A stretch of 64,000 bases of DNA from Halichondria panicea (Eukaryota > Porifera > Demospongiae > Suberitida > Halichondriidae), in assembly GCF_963675165.1 (NCBI RefSeq), contig NC_087377.1, forward strand, positions 3,316,978 to 3,380,977, read 5' to 3'. The notes under the pieces were generated by a model, which was not told the origin of the DNA, searched no databases, and was given only the letters and a program-made list of their open reading frames with translations. Position numbers and translations under genes: made by a program. Positions 1-11,314 of this stretch are shown one piece after another. Each line of letters opens with the position of its first letter. Within the stretch, counting starts at the first letter, position 1.

Positions 1-429
1 ACTGTCTGAGATCCACTGTGTAGCTGGAGAGACACTCCCTAGTGCCCTGTATCTGAGAGAAAGAGAGAGAGAGAGAGAGTGACCATTACTGAACTACGTA
101 CATTGGTATACATAAGTACGCCAAACTAGAAAGCAAATATCAATCCTAGAGCAAAAAAATACCATACATATTGTTGTGGGTGAAAAACCTTTGCAAACGA
201 CAGCAGCTAAATTTTGTGATCAGGCAAGATCGAATCATGATACTACATGTGTGACAGTGATTGACTTACATGGGTTACTCTGAATATGGTAGTAAAGGTT
301 TGGTCACCCCCGGCAAACACCCGCCGCAGACAAGCAGTATTCGTCCAATCAGAATGCCTCGATTCTTGTTCGTTATCTGAGCAACTATCCATGGAGGCAG
401 TTCGACACACACTCTCAACCGAAGACTGG

Positions 430-725
430 GCAGAGTAGGTCAGCTCTAGGGGGGTGGATACAGGTATATAAACACACCTATGGTGGAACCAGCCCTAGGG
501 GGATACATTTATAAGCAGCTACAATGGAACCAGCACTGGGGTAGATATACATGTAGGCATATACATGTAGGCGTGAAATCAGCACTAGGGGAGGGGGGGG
601 GGTGCATGGATACAGGCATAAGCAGTTACAGTGAAACCAGCCCTAGGGGGATACACTTAACGGGTACATACAATAATTATATGAGCAGTTATAATGGAAC
701 CAGCACTGGGGGTGGATACAGGTAG
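430..725. repeat. Imperfect tandem repeat at the left edge
   Basis: Degenerate units containing 'ggaaccagc', 'ctaggggg' and 'gtggatacagg' recur four to five times, each followed by a variant of 'aagcagttacagt'. The units vary in length. Short frames crossing this stretch are by-products of the repeat. It lies beyond the last exon of the HERC-like gene that I could place, so it is intronic to that gene if the gene continues leftward. Positions 1-430 hold an AG-rich run and no exon I can support. A weak candidate exon at about 1-47 on the minus strand does not fit the incoming reading phase. Confidence 0.6.
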
Positions 726-843
726 AGTACGAAACAGAATGGACTGAAGTATAAATGTATAAACTATTACTACTTTTCATAATTATATCTAGAGTATCGC
801 TATACACGTATACGTTACATGTACACAAATACAAACTACCCAC

Positions 844-1102
844 CTTCCTCCAGCTCCATGGGTTCATCTGTGGGAGGGTCCACTGATGTACCACACAGTG
901 GAACCTCTTTCGGTGACAATATTCTCTTTGTTAAACCGCTACCCACTGATCTGGGGGGCAGAACGCTGAAATCGTGGTCTATCTGCGAAGGGGTGCTGAC
1001 GTTGGTTCTAGCAGGAATCCCCAGTTGACCCCCTGACCCCTGGCCAAAACTGTAGACAAGGCCTGTGCTGTCCACTGCAAGTGTATGCATCCTGCAAGTG
1101 TA

Positions 1103-1133
<31 letters not shown>

Positions 1134-4100
1134 GGGCGTGGGCGCGTACAGTTAAATGTACATAGTAGATAAGTTTCACTTACATACTCATGTAGGCACA
1201 CACCAGCAGTCTATGTTTTTTAATGAAAACATAAAATTTGGGCTCGAAAGCTAACACACCATTTGACAGGCCTTTCTAAGCTATAAATAATTCTTTAGCT
1301 TGGAAATCGGACAAGTTATCAATCATAAAAGATACATTGTACATGTACGTATAATTATGGGGCACTGAGAAGTACATGTAATGTAAAGTACATGTACGTA
1401 CCTTCCACAGGCCACCTGACAGATCTGTTTCCCATGGAGAGCTTTAACTTTGGTGGGGGTGTCAGGTGAGAGCAGTGTACCGTGACCCAACTGACCAGAG
1501 CTGGCAGCACCAAATGTCAGCACTTCACCTTTCTGTAGTGGAAAGAGGCAGTATAACTTCCTATCAGCTCATAGCCGCTGGAGGCATATACGATTGAATG
1601 CATGAAATCGAGGATACAAACTTAGCAACCACTTAGATTTTCTGGGCCCCACCCTGTATAACTACATGTACAGTGCATGGCACATGACAGCTAGAGCACC
1701 TAACAGGCTATAAAAAGAGGCAAATATTTGTTGGGATTGAGGAAAATAGAAATGCTGGGTACATCCATGTATACATGTAACTATACATATGACAGCAGAG
1801 TGTACTTGCCTGAGTGAGAGCTGCAGAGTGACTCTCTCCACACGAGATGAACCGGACACTCTCAGAGCTCAGACTCAGAGCCTCAGTAGGCTGCCCCACA
1901 CCTGGGAGACACACATACCAGTACATCAGTATTACATGTAGTATGAGCTACACTGCATGTACATATAGCTTACAGTTAAATACACGAGAGCCTGACTTAA
2001 AACTGACCCAGTGTATGTATACATGTACGTACACTAGGCCTTGTGATGAGGCTACCATGCATACACCAATAAACGTATAAAAGTGGTTAGAAGGGTAAAA
2101 TATCATTATAGTGGGTTGGAAATATAATTATACGTTGATGGAAACCAGCCCTTTCACCTCACTTGAAATTCCAAGTTATAAATGAAAGTAAAAATGCTAC
2201 ACTAAGAGCCTATAGCGTGGTCCTACTGTGTACACTGGTGGGTTGACTTGTAATAGTATTACCATAATAATTATGAAGATAACCCGCTATATATGGTAAT
2301 CGGGTGAACTGATGAAATATTCCTTATGTACATGTAGGTGGATTGTATGTACAGCCTATGGACTCACCTATGTTGTGTCCCAGACCCAGCTGCTTGAAGC
2401 TGTGCACATGCATGAGACACAATTTATATATGAATGAAAACTCAATTAAACGATAGAAAAGTACACAAATTGCACTTGAATGTGAAAATTATAGTCATAG
2501 AGCACATACTGAAGCTCGGACAGATGCCTCATATATACATTGTACATGTACGTAGACCACATATAAATATGAATTCATTTTAAGAATGAAAATTCATAAC
2601 CGTTTGTTATCTAAGGGGGTGACCTACACCTGTACCTATGTATCTTATTATATACCGTGATTACCGTATAGCGTGAAATTTCGTAAGATGCGGGCAGAGC
2701 ATTTATTTTCGTATGGTGGGAAATTTAGTTAATTTTGTGTTGTAGAGTATCATACGATGAGTTCAACGTCACTATCCTAGCTGAGCTGTACGAATATTTA
2801 AATGGGTAATTTATATGAAAATTTGCACCAACGAAAATTACCCGCTATACGGTATTTAACAGTTAGTAGTGTACTGAGAGCAGACTCACTTGTTCAAGTT
2901 CAACTATACAAAAATTTGCACCAACGAAAATTACCCGCTATACGGTATTTAACAGTTAGTACTGTACTGAGAGCAGACTCACTTGTTCAAGTTCAACTAT
3001 ACAAAAATTTGCACCAACGAAAATTACCCGCTATACGGTATTTAACAGTTAGTACTGTACTGAGAGCAGACTCACTTGTTCAAGTTCAACTATACAAAAA
3101 TTTGCACCAACGAAAATTACCCGCTATACGGTATTTAACAGTTAGTATTATATATTACTGCATGTACTGAGAGCAGACACTCACTTGTTCCTGCCCCATC
3201 CAAACACGTAGAGGCTTCGAGTGAGGACAAAGTTGTGAGCTCCTCCGGCCGCTAGCTGGAGTACGGGTAGGCCGGCCAGCTGTGAGATGGGGGTGGGCTT
3301 GGAGATGACTGACTTATCCAGAGAGTGGCCTAACTGGAAGTGAGTGTTCTCCCCCCACGAGTACACAGTGCCGTCTAGAGGGGGAGAGGGGACCGGTAGG
3401 GTACAGGGAAATATGTACATGTACTTATAAATATATACATAGACACTGACTGCCTCTTGAGTTTAAGATCGTGCTATTTCCTATTATTATGTTATCTCTA
3501 GGGAGTCCCATGTGCTTAAGTATTTCACTACCTGTAATTCTAATAATTAACATAACAGTGCAAAGAGGCTCATGCTTCTAAATCAAGCCTTGAAGGTTAT
3601 ATGCAAATTATATAATGCTGTGCAATTTAAAAATAGTACAACGGCCAGCTATGCATACAGAGCTGTATGTACAGTGTTAAGACCCAGTGTACAGCGTTAA
3701 GACCCAGTGTACAGCGTTAAGACCCAGTGTATACCTTGACTGAGTGCTAGTGTGTGGTTGGACCCACACGAGACCTGCACCACTGGTACACCTCTGAGAC
3801 TACGCACTCGCCTGATATATAGTGGAGGAGGAGGACAATCTCATTAGCCAGTGATCACACAAAATGCACCAACACAGTAGAACAGTAAACAGTAGCGTAA
3901 TTTTTACCTTAAGTGTCAACCACTACACTGTTTAAAACAGTGGGACCACATGACACATGTGTATTGGGTTTCAAATGTGACGTTGTTTCGATATGCAATT
4001 CGCAATTAAAAGAATGCAAAGAGTGAGCGTGCTCATGTATGCAATTCACACTAGTTAACACAATTATTGTACTGTGTTATTCGCAATCGATGCCTCGCAT

Positions 4101-5031
4101 TCAAAACCTATAATTATACGATATATAATTAGTACGTACATTATTCAACTGTAAAACAAGCATTTCTGCTCTGCTTTTTGAAGATGTTGAAACTCACATA
4201 GGGAAGAACTTGTTGTCAGTCTGAGTGTCTGATCCCAGCTGACCGTAACTGTTGTCCCCCCAGGTGAACAGTGTGCCGTCGTCGTCAATGGCAACCGAGT
4301 GAACGTTCCCACAAGCTACGGCAGTGATACTGTACGTATCCAACGCACTAATGAGACCAGGCCTGCATGGGAGTATACAAAAATTAATGGTGATAATAAC
4401 ATTTGTATGAATATTGTCCATTCACATAATTTACAGTGTAACTTGTCTATTGTGGTGTCCCTATAAGCAGGTCGCCACCCTCTATAATACTGCCAGGTTA
4501 ATAGGCCCCAAAGTCTCTCCATAGCATGTGTTTGGACCTGTGCTAGCAGGCCACCCTCTATAATACAGCCAGGTTAATAGGCCTCAAAGTCTCTCCATAG
4601 CATGTGTTTGGACCTGTGTTAGCAGACCACCATCTTTACCACAGCCACTGTTATGGTCTACCCAAGAATCACTGTACTCAAGTATTTAACAGATCAATGT
4701 GTACATGTACCTTGTTGAGGAATGGTCTTGTCCTAGTTGACCTTTCTCGTTGCTCCCACACGAGTACATGGTGCCATCGTCCAATAGGATTACAGTATGC
4801 TTGAGACCACACCCCACTCTCATTATACTCTCATCATGAAGAAACTTGTTCCACCTGAAAACAAGAAAATTAAACACTGCACACAAACCCCACCCACCCA
4901 CACACACACTACACACATACACACTCCCACACACACACACACACATACACGTACCTCGGCAGGGATATAGTGTTCTCCTCGATGCCTCCTAAACCAAGCT
5001 GACCATCAGTGCTCCGGCCACAGCAATACAT
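844..5031 (-). CDS. HERC4: HERC4-like E3 ubiquitin ligase, N-terminal RCC1-repeat half (partial)
   Basis: Nine minus-strand exons with consistent phases: 4955-5031, 4711-4854, 4198-4362, 3735-3811, 3185-3374, 2368-2399, 1810-1901, 1402-1532 and 844-1091. Together they encode RCC1 blades, recognised by repeated 'GQLG' and 'xxxCGxxHT' motifs such as VGCGLKHTVILLDDG, VACGNVHSVAIDDDG, LAAGGAHNFVL and ISCGESHSAALT. The order and spacing follow human HERC4, whose protein also begins at the first blade; here the start is MYCCGRSTDGQLGLGGIEE at 5031. HERC proteins pair an RCC1 propeller with a C-terminal HECT ubiquitin-transfer domain; that half must lie left of base 1. Oddities: a 32-bp micro-exon (2368-2399) and a GC-AG donor after the exon at 1810. 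HERC3 or another small HERC is possible, but the LGLGGIEE start favours HERC4. Confidence 0.85.
2662..3160. repeat. Inverted-repeat MITE whose right end is amplified as a 93-bp tandem array
   Basis: A small element starts with TACCGTATAGCGTGAAATTT at 2662 and has the inverted counterpart (AAATT..CCCGCTATACGGTA) ending near 2855. From about 2817 the right end plus flanking DNA repeats almost perfectly about four times with a 93-bp period. Because 93 is divisible by three, the repeat gives an open frame on the plus strand that is not a gene. Each unit also carries a copy of the flank of the adjacent HERC-like exon, including its minus-strand splice donor context (AACAAGTGAGT). Confidence 0.8.
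3668..3732. repeat. 22-bp tandem repeat, three copies
   Basis: The unit 'gtgtacagcgttaagaccca' plus two bases is repeated three times within an intron of the HERC-like gene, directly next to the exon at 3735-3811. Confidence 0.75.
4467..4640. repeat. 76-bp tandem duplication in a HERC-like intron
   Basis: Two near-identical copies of a 76-bp segment containing 'ccaccctctataatac' and 'catgtgtttggacctgtg' lie head to tail, followed by a partial third copy. No coding signal was seen. Confidence 0.75.
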
Positions 5032-5532
5032 AATAGTTGCCCTGAATAAAAAAGGTTATTAGCTAGCTATAAATTATATAGTACTGTCAGCAGGATACAT
5101 GATGTCAACACACTGCACTGGTATGCGGCATAACAACAGGTCTATTCATGTAATACTCACCTTTCTAGGGGCAGAAATTCGACAAAGTTATTTATGAGCT
5201 AGGATACGCAGTCAAGGAAACGGTTGAAAGCTTCTTTAGAGGCTTTTACAAGGAAAGAAGCTTATAACATGACATGCTCTTGCTCTTGTAAGCACGTCGA
5301 GTCTTTTTGTTATCAACATAACTTTATTATAGCTTTTAACTTTAACGACCATACTGAATTCACAAACTTACTGTCTGAATACTACATGTTAAGTTAATGA
5401 TCTTTACCCTTTTATAATCATCCAATTTTTGTTCATAAAATAATTGTCACAAAGGGGGGGGGGGTTGGTATTGACTAGACACTAGAAATCATAATTTTAA
5501 TTCAGCTCTTTAGTTTTCGTTTAATTCTCACA
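5032..5532. other. Intergenic gap between the HERC-like start and the VioB-like 3' end
   Basis: About 500 bases with no supported exon. It includes the likely promoter or 5' UTR of the minus-strand HERC-like gene just above 5031, where a 3' splice-site-like 'ttttattcag' on the minus strand near 5043 suggests a non-coding first exon farther right. A G-run lies at 5453-5465. Both flanking genes point leftward. Confidence 0.5.
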
Positions 5533-8500
5533 TTAGTTATTTAGTGGCTCAGCAGTAGGCCAATTATAGTTGAAGACAGGTCCACACGTTTGGTTGGGGT
5601 GACCATCGGGAACTGGCACTTGGATCTGCATCAGCTTCTTTGCTTGTAGTTGCATTGCTTCCATAATAGTCACTGCCTCTGTGATGCTATCAGGGCTGCC
5701 ATTGAAAGTAGTCTGCAGCGATCTCAGCATGGAACGATAGATACGATGGAATATCTTAGCCTCCCTGTACACGTGTGATCCCACAGGCAGTCCATTCAGT
5801 GATGGATTATTTCTCATTGGCCAGACACCCTCCGAAACAAACTCAATCTCGGCCCCTTTGAATTTATACGAATGTTCAGGAGTCGATTGAATGTGATGTT
5901 TGCAAGCGAGTTGTTCAAATTTGAAAAAATGAGCAAGCTGCTGAGTGCCTTGGTAGGTCGGATCCTCTTGTGTACTTCCTTCTCCTTGTTCAATTATCAT
6001 CTGTATTGCTTTCTTTGCTTCTTTTATGTTGGACACCTTCCACAACTTACTACCAACGTCGTGTATTTTCCATGGCCAATGTAATTGCTTATTCAAATTT
6101 CCAAAGTTAATTTTACCTTCACGATCCAATTGCACCATACATTTTTGGATGGTGCTGTAAAAGGCTCCAATCGTAAGTACATTCAAGTCTATAGTTTCGT
6201 CGTGGAAAGGTCCCTTGTAAATAACATCGTCTGGAAACTCTATCATCATGAATACGTCCGCAACATGTTTAGGAGAGGCTTTTTGCAGTGTTACAGTTAG
6301 ACCGGGTAAAACTCCACCGGGGAGATTAGAGGGAAAAGATTGAGGAATCACACTTGGATCGTCAATTAATGGTTGTCCTCCGATTGCAATGAGTAAATTG
6401 GCAGCTTGTGCCAAATGCAACATTTCCTGCATGACAACAGAGCGAATGGTGTCATAAACCTCACGATTGTAACCATCTTTGATCGAGTAAAGAGCAGTCA
6501 TGTACGGGGGAATAGTTGAGAACTCAAGTGCAATGGCTGTTTGTAGATTCTCTTTAAGAATATCAACTGAGCAGTCTACTGTACTCCATCGGGGAAGTGA
6601 GGAGGAAAAATCATTCAGTGATTCAGAAACACTTCTTCGTGAAATATCGGAAAAAAGTCTCGCAATCTCGGAAGATGCGAGTGTGAGTATATCAGCAGCA
6701 TCATCATCATCCTCATCAGAATTGACAAGCAATGACTCAGAAACATACTCTGCCTTGCTTTTCTCCTTATCGTCATATGCAAAAACGACCTGCTCACAGA
6801 ATTTAGGCGATTCGTATAGCCTGTTGTCGACGTCCTGCCAGTTTCTATAGTGCTCGGTAGTGTTCAACCAGTCTAGAATCATCTTTAATTTAGTTGGGGA
6901 GAGATCTCTAGTTGCAGGCATGTAGCTGGGGTGGTATATGTCCAATGACATTGAGTATATGAGCATGTGAATGTTCCATGGTTTAGTAACATCGTCATAG
7001 TCGCCCAGTTTCAGAATATCACTCATTATCGGATAGAGATTCTGATATTGCGTGAAAATTGGTTGTATATCAGTGTCCCAGAAATACGGAGTGCTGTATT
7101 TTACTGGGCTCCAAATCAAGAAGACGAGCTGATTTCCGATGTTCGTAGGAACACATCGATCACATTCGCTGATGCATTCTTCAGAGCAGTAACCAAACGT
7201 GAACAGTTGTCCATCAAGGTGAATATCACCTCTTGGGTTACCCACATCTCCAGCCTCGAACTTAAAATATGCTATTCCATCCTCTGGATTGGTCTTAACT
7301 GTGCTCTCATATACCATCTGATTACCACTTGCAGCAGGTCCATTTGGACTTTTATCAAACAGAGTAACTGAGGTCGGATTGGTCGGTGAGACACCGTAAT
7401 GCTTGACTTTCATCGGCACGGTTATTGTATTGCCTTCCTCCATTCGATAAACGTAGTAGTCCATGGGGCGAACAAGACAGGGGGTCTCTTCCAGTATAGT
7501 ATATACGCAATCATCTCGAACCGCGGCATCACTATGCTCACTGCTGCAAATTGGATATTTTGAGCCTTCAACAATTACATCTGGGGAGGTCACTATGACA
7601 ACTCTATGCTGTGTGCTTAACAGTTGTTGCTGACTGTCAGTCAGATAAAAATCTTGAATTCCTGCGGTCAATAAATACCAGTTTTCTTCCATGTAAGGAA
7701 TTTCCCCAATAATCTCGACATCAGAGTTAGTTGCTAATGTGCTAGTGCTCTCTGTAATAACACCAACATAGAACCGAAACAAGTGACAAATAGTTCCTTG
7801 AACATTTATTGGGAGCGAATTAGCGAAATTTACCGTCATCTTTTTTCCAACTACATCGAAATAAGTCGTACTCATCCAATCACCAACATCAGCGCAAGGA
7901 TTTTCTTTGGGGATCTCCATCGGGGGATTTTTAGAACGAAACACCATCATTCTGTTTTCAGGAAAAGACAACGATTCTCCGGTCTCGGCTATACCAATAC
8001 TGCCGACAACATTACCGTATGAAAACAAGTCTGCCGTTGGTGGCCTGGTAAAGTTGTAGACTGTGAACATTACTGATAGTTTGTCTGCACCTTTAAAACG
8101 ATTCAGCACATTCGACGTTATACTATTGGACCATTTTACATTTTTGATATGTGATACGGTGTCGGAGGCGACAATTTGTTGAAGTGGTTCCTCAGATTTA
8201 ACTTGACGAGGCCATATATCACGTGTGATTACAGATGGGACGAAATCTCCAATAAATGCGTTTGTAGTCTCAGCGTTATTTGGATCCCAATTAACACCTA
8301 AATTCATGCCGTATATCGTTGAAGATTGCTGTTGATCCGGGTCCACGTCCACCAGCTTAGGAAACGCTGATTCAGGATTATTGACGATCGGCAAACCAAT
8401 GATGTCATCATCTTTAGAAGTGGTCAAAAGTTTGGTCCTCCCATCAAGTTCGGTCAATGCTACAGAAGTAACAACACAATTGATCATTGCCCAAGTATTT

Positions 8501-8694
8501 GTACCATTCGGATTCCATAGCTCATTCAAGCCCTGGTTGGTGGCGCTTGAAAAGAGGTAGTTGAGTCGAACGTTATTGTTGGTAGCGACGTCGACTCGAA
8601 ATTGACCAACGAAATTGATTCTTGGGGTTTGCAGAAATGATGCAGCAGCTAGCTGGAACCTGTATAGTAGTAAGGTGTATATGAGATCTATCAT
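5533..8694 (-). CDS. VioB-like iminophenylpyruvate dimer synthase / ferritin-like protein
   Basis: A single uninterrupted frame of 1,053 residues. The N-terminus (residues 23-46, with RINFVGQFRVDV) matches the opening of VioB/RebD-type enzymes, which couple oxidised tryptophan units in violacein and rebeccamycin synthesis. The C-terminal third (about 710-1025) is a ferritin-like fold with candidate metal ligands E724 (ALEFSTIPPY), E757-x-x-H760 (EMLH) and H922/E927 (AHFFKFEQL). Length is near bacterial VioB (about 1,000 residues). An Asp-rich linker lies at 660-666. The ATG at 8694 may not be the real start: a good acceptor on the minus strand (ttactactatacag) sits at about 8663, so residues 1-11 may be intron and a short upstream exon could supply a signal peptide. 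Substrate and product are unknown. A long intronless frame in this intron-rich locus suggests acquisition from a microbe. Confidence 0.8.
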   Translation of the reverse strand: MIDLIYTLLLYRFQLAAASFLQTPRINFVGQFRVDVATNNNVRLNYLFSSATNQGLNELWNPNGTNTWAMINCVVTSVALTELDGRTKLLTTSKDDDIIGLPIVNNPESAFPKLVDVDPDQQQSSTIYGMNLGVNWDPNNAETTNAFIGDFVPSVITRDIWPRQVKSEEPLQQIVASDTVSHIKNVKWSNSITSNVLNRFKGADKLSVMFTVYNFTRPPTADLFSYGNVVGSIGIAETGESLSFPENRMMVFRSKNPPMEIPKENPCADVGDWMSTTYFDVVGKKMTVNFANSLPINVQGTICHLFRFYVGVITESTSTLATNSDVEIIGEIPYMEENWYLLTAGIQDFYLTDSQQQLLSTQHRVVIVTSPDVIVEGSKYPICSSEHSDAAVRDDCVYTILEETPCLVRPMDYYVYRMEEGNTITVPMKVKHYGVSPTNPTSVTLFDKSPNGPAASGNQMVYESTVKTNPEDGIAYFKFEAGDVGNPRGDIHLDGQLFTFGYCSEECISECDRCVPTNIGNQLVFLIWSPVKYSTPYFWDTDIQPIFTQYQNLYPIMSDILKLGDYDDVTKPWNIHMLIYSMSLDIYHPSYMPATRDLSPTKLKMILDWLNTTEHYRNWQDVDNRLYESPKFCEQVVFAYDDKEKSKAEYVSESLLVNSDEDDDDAADILTLASSEIARLFSDISRRSVSESLNDFSSSLPRWSTVDCSVDILKENLQTAIALEFSTIPPYMTALYSIKDGYNREVYDTIRSVVMQEMLHLAQAANLLIAIGGQPLIDDPSVIPQSFPSNLPGGVLPGLTVTLQKASPKHVADVFMMIEFPDDVIYKGPFHDETIDLNVLTIGAFYSTIQKCMVQLDREGKINFGNLNKQLHWPWKIHDVGSKLWKVSNIKEAKKAIQMIIEQGEGSTQEDPTYQGTQQLAHFFKFEQLACKHHIQSTPEHSYKFKGAEIEFVSEGVWPMRNNPSLNGLPVGSHVYREAKIFHRIYRSMLRSLQTTFNGSPDSITEAVTIMEAMQLQAKKLMQIQVPVPDGHPNQTCGPVFNYNWPTAEPLNN

Positions 8695-9640
8695 AAAGTA
8701 AAAGGAATGTTAAAGCGTGGAATTTTAGGCTTATAGTGTGCTAACACAATCAGTACAATGCCAAAATACTAGGTAGCCATATTGATGTTTTTACTGAATG
8801 GTTTTTGTATCTCCAGTTTGCACACGATCCTTGCCAGATCACAATAGTTTGATCGCAAAGAGTCAAATTTTCTGCTGATTTAGCTCATTCGCAAAAGTTT
8901 TTCACCCGCAAAATATTCTAGTAATACGGTAGGAAATAGAGTATTAGGAGAGACAGTCCTATCATAATAATTATTGGGCTTCAGGTTAACCTCGGTGAGT
9001 ACAATGTCATTAATTATCTCATGGATAATCTCAGTGGTGGTGTTCCCATGGAACCAGACAGTGCAAGTGCAGGTGCGTGGCTCGTGTATGCATTAATATG
9101 TATCTGAAAGATATGAAGAGATACTGATATAAGTATTACAGGCTTTACACTGTAATAGCACAGCACTCCTGAGCCTAGTCGAGCACGCATTGTATGCATT
9201 ACTCTCATCAATCTCTGACTGTCACTCATGATAATAATTATAGATCGACACGCATAACTTACAGAATATATACTGTATTTAGGCAACCAATGATTATTCT
9301 AGATCTAGTCTGCCTATGTCAATTCAGTTATTTTGAATTGAAAACGTATTAAATGCGGATAAGTATCTAGAGCAGCATGCATGTAAATATGAATGTATCT
9401 GACCTACCATAGGAGCACCAGTAGCTGCACCCATTGAAACTTGTGCATATTCTTCTAGTCTGTCCTGTAGAACACAATAGACCAGTCACCAAGACAAAAG
9501 CCAATCTCAAGGAGTGAGTCAAAACTTTGTGAATCAATATGGGGGTGGGGCTCAATCTGCTGTCGAAGACGTATATAATGCCGAATTTCAGATATTGGTA
9601 AGAATTGTCCCAATTTATTTTTAGTTTTCTTCATGCACAG

Positions 9641-9687
9641 TAGCCTCGAATCCACGCCGATTTTAATCGGCGTGGATTCGAAGGCTA
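9641..9687. mobile_element. 47-bp MULE-like foldback (TAGCCTCG family)
   Basis: An almost perfect palindrome begins TAGCCTCGAATCC and ends in the reverse complement. It is flanked by CATGCACAG (9632-9640) and CATGCACAA (9688-9696), a 9-bp target duplication with one mismatch. The same ends occur at 11143, 54856, 55988 and 58610. Confidence 0.75.
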
Positions 9688-10083
9688 CATGCACAATAAA
9701 CTCTCTTTTTGTATTAACCAGTGGAATCCTTTTGCTCCTTCAAGTCTTCTCTGCAACATCACTGAAAATTCAAGTCTACAACATCTATACAAGTCAAGTC
9801 TCCCACCTCATTTCATTCCGATCTAGAATCCCTGCAACTGCCCCCCCCGCTATCTACGGCACTGATACTGCAGTTTTACAGTATTAAAATGGCTGTCATT
9901 ATTTTAATACTGACCCACACATTCAACATATAATAATAACGTGAATGACGTTGTAGAGTTATGCTCTTGCCGGATTTCTTGTTTTCACACTTTTAGGTGT
10001 TTCCCCCGGCCAATCCTAGCAATTTTTCATATTGCAAATGTTTACAGATACCTCTATATGGTATAATTACCATAATTATAGAT

Positions 10084-10270
10084 GGTAATTTCTGGGGGAC
10101 TGTGGTTTTCGTGGTTGGAGCTCAGACCACGAATATTTTACCCACGAATGAAGCGACCTTGCCTATACCTTTATACCTGCAGTGCAAGCAGCAACCACGA
10201 AAATATTATCCACGAATCGAAGTGGCTAAATATTGCTCAACCACAAATGTTTTGTCCCCCAAAAATTACC
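10084..10270. mobile_element. Inverted-repeat MITE
   Basis: The left end GGTAATTTCTGGGGGAC and the right end GTCCCCCAAAAATTACC are imperfect inverted repeats. The inner sequence also pairs (GTGGTTTTCGTGGTTG with CAACCACAAATG). No coding capacity was seen. The target duplication is unclear. Confidence 0.65.
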
Positions 10271-11142
10271 GCTAATAATTTATATAGCATATAGATAAGC
10301 TTGAACCTTCAGATTGTATATACAGTAGTCTATAGCTGGCACAATAAACTTTAGCTATAGCACTGCTTACATGCACTTATGCAAAATTAATGCTGCTTAA
10401 CACTTACAGGAAACTATAGGCAACCCACATTCAGTAAGTTGAGTTTTGGAAAGTTATCGAAATGATTGGTGCATGTAATCCCACATCCTATAGCTATAGT
10501 TCATAGAAATGATGTAAGTTCTTTACAGAAAAGCTCCAAAATAGGAAAGAGGAACTCTGATGTAACCCATTACTGGTAAATTGTAGCTAGGTCATTGATA
10601 CTAAGAAAATAGTTAACCACATGTATCCTATAATTATTAGATAAGCACCAAAATAGGAAATGACAGCAAATTCTGGTAAATTGTAGCTACTGCTAGGTCA
10701 TTGATACTAAGAAAATAATTTAACCACATCCTATAGCTATACATAAAATTAAACTACATCTAAAAACAAGTGGTATACCATGCAGTCTTCACCATAAGTA
10801 TATGCTGATCTATTACGTATATACCATGCATGGAAACATAAGCTCTATACCATGCATGCATGCATGTGTTAAAACAAGAGATGACTAGCACAGCATAGAC
10901 CCCATATTATCGTCGCACAAGTATAACATTAAACCATAAATAATGGCCGTGCGCACATGACTCTATCCATGGATTATAAACCTGCCTATGTACCATTGAC
11001 TTCTCTGTTATAAAGGTGCCACACTGTATAGGGCCTATGCTATAGCATAATTCTCACCAAAAATTGTGCCTATTACGCCGATTATAATGTACCAACCCTA
11101 TATACCTGTCTCATAATACCCAAATTACTTCAGAGCTACCGT

Positions 11143-11314
11143 TAGCCTCGTTCCCAGGCCGAGTTTTGGCATTGATACGGATGGGTGAATAACTATTAAT
11201 TTTGATAAAAAAGTGTGGTATATGTGACCGTTTCAGTGTGCCTACCGCATTTCATTTGTTACGGTGTAGCGCTCCATTAGAGAAAAATTGACATTGTATG
11301 TAGTGACGAGGCTA
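11143..11314. mobile_element. 172-bp TAGCCTCG-family MULE-like element upstream of copy A
   Basis: It begins TAGCCTCGTTCCCAGGCCGAG and ends GTGACGAGGCTA. It is flanked by AGCTACCGT (11134-11142) and AGCTAGCGT (11315-11323), a 9-bp duplication with one mismatch. A decayed homologue with the same interior lies at about 18528-18640 upstream of copy B, so this insertion predates the duplication of the first exon. Confidence 0.7.

Larger units (their letters stand above)
8695..11142. other. Non-coding, transposon-littered gap
   Basis: No exon could be supported. The stretch contains a 47-bp foldback insertion (9641-9687), an inverted-repeat MITE (10084-10270), a near-duplicate pair of AT-rich segments around 10490-10740 sharing 'ggtcattgatactaagaaaata', and a C-run at 9841-9848. 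It separates the minus-strand genes on the left from the plus-strand gene family on the right. Confidence 0.5.

Noticed and set aside
1105-1150. GT/CA microsatellites (also near 4885, 31340, 37000, 41650, 50800) as functional Z-DNA sites
   Set aside because: Simple repeats of this kind are common, often lie inside M1 elements or next to acceptors, and nothing here supports a function.
2802-3170. Open frame with a 31-residue repeat
   Set aside because: It is a 93-bp tandem DNA repeat that includes transposon ends and splice context; divisibility by three keeps the frame open. No gene.
5872-8022. Several plus-strand frames of 70-134 codons
   Set aside because: They are antisense shadows of the VioB-like gene, with no domain or start context.
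5533-8694. Bacterial contamination as the source of the VioB-like gene
   Set aside because: Flanks on both sides are continuous with host-type repeats and genes, a splice acceptor precedes it, and no bacterial neighbours or ribosome-binding site are seen. It is not fully excluded without reads.
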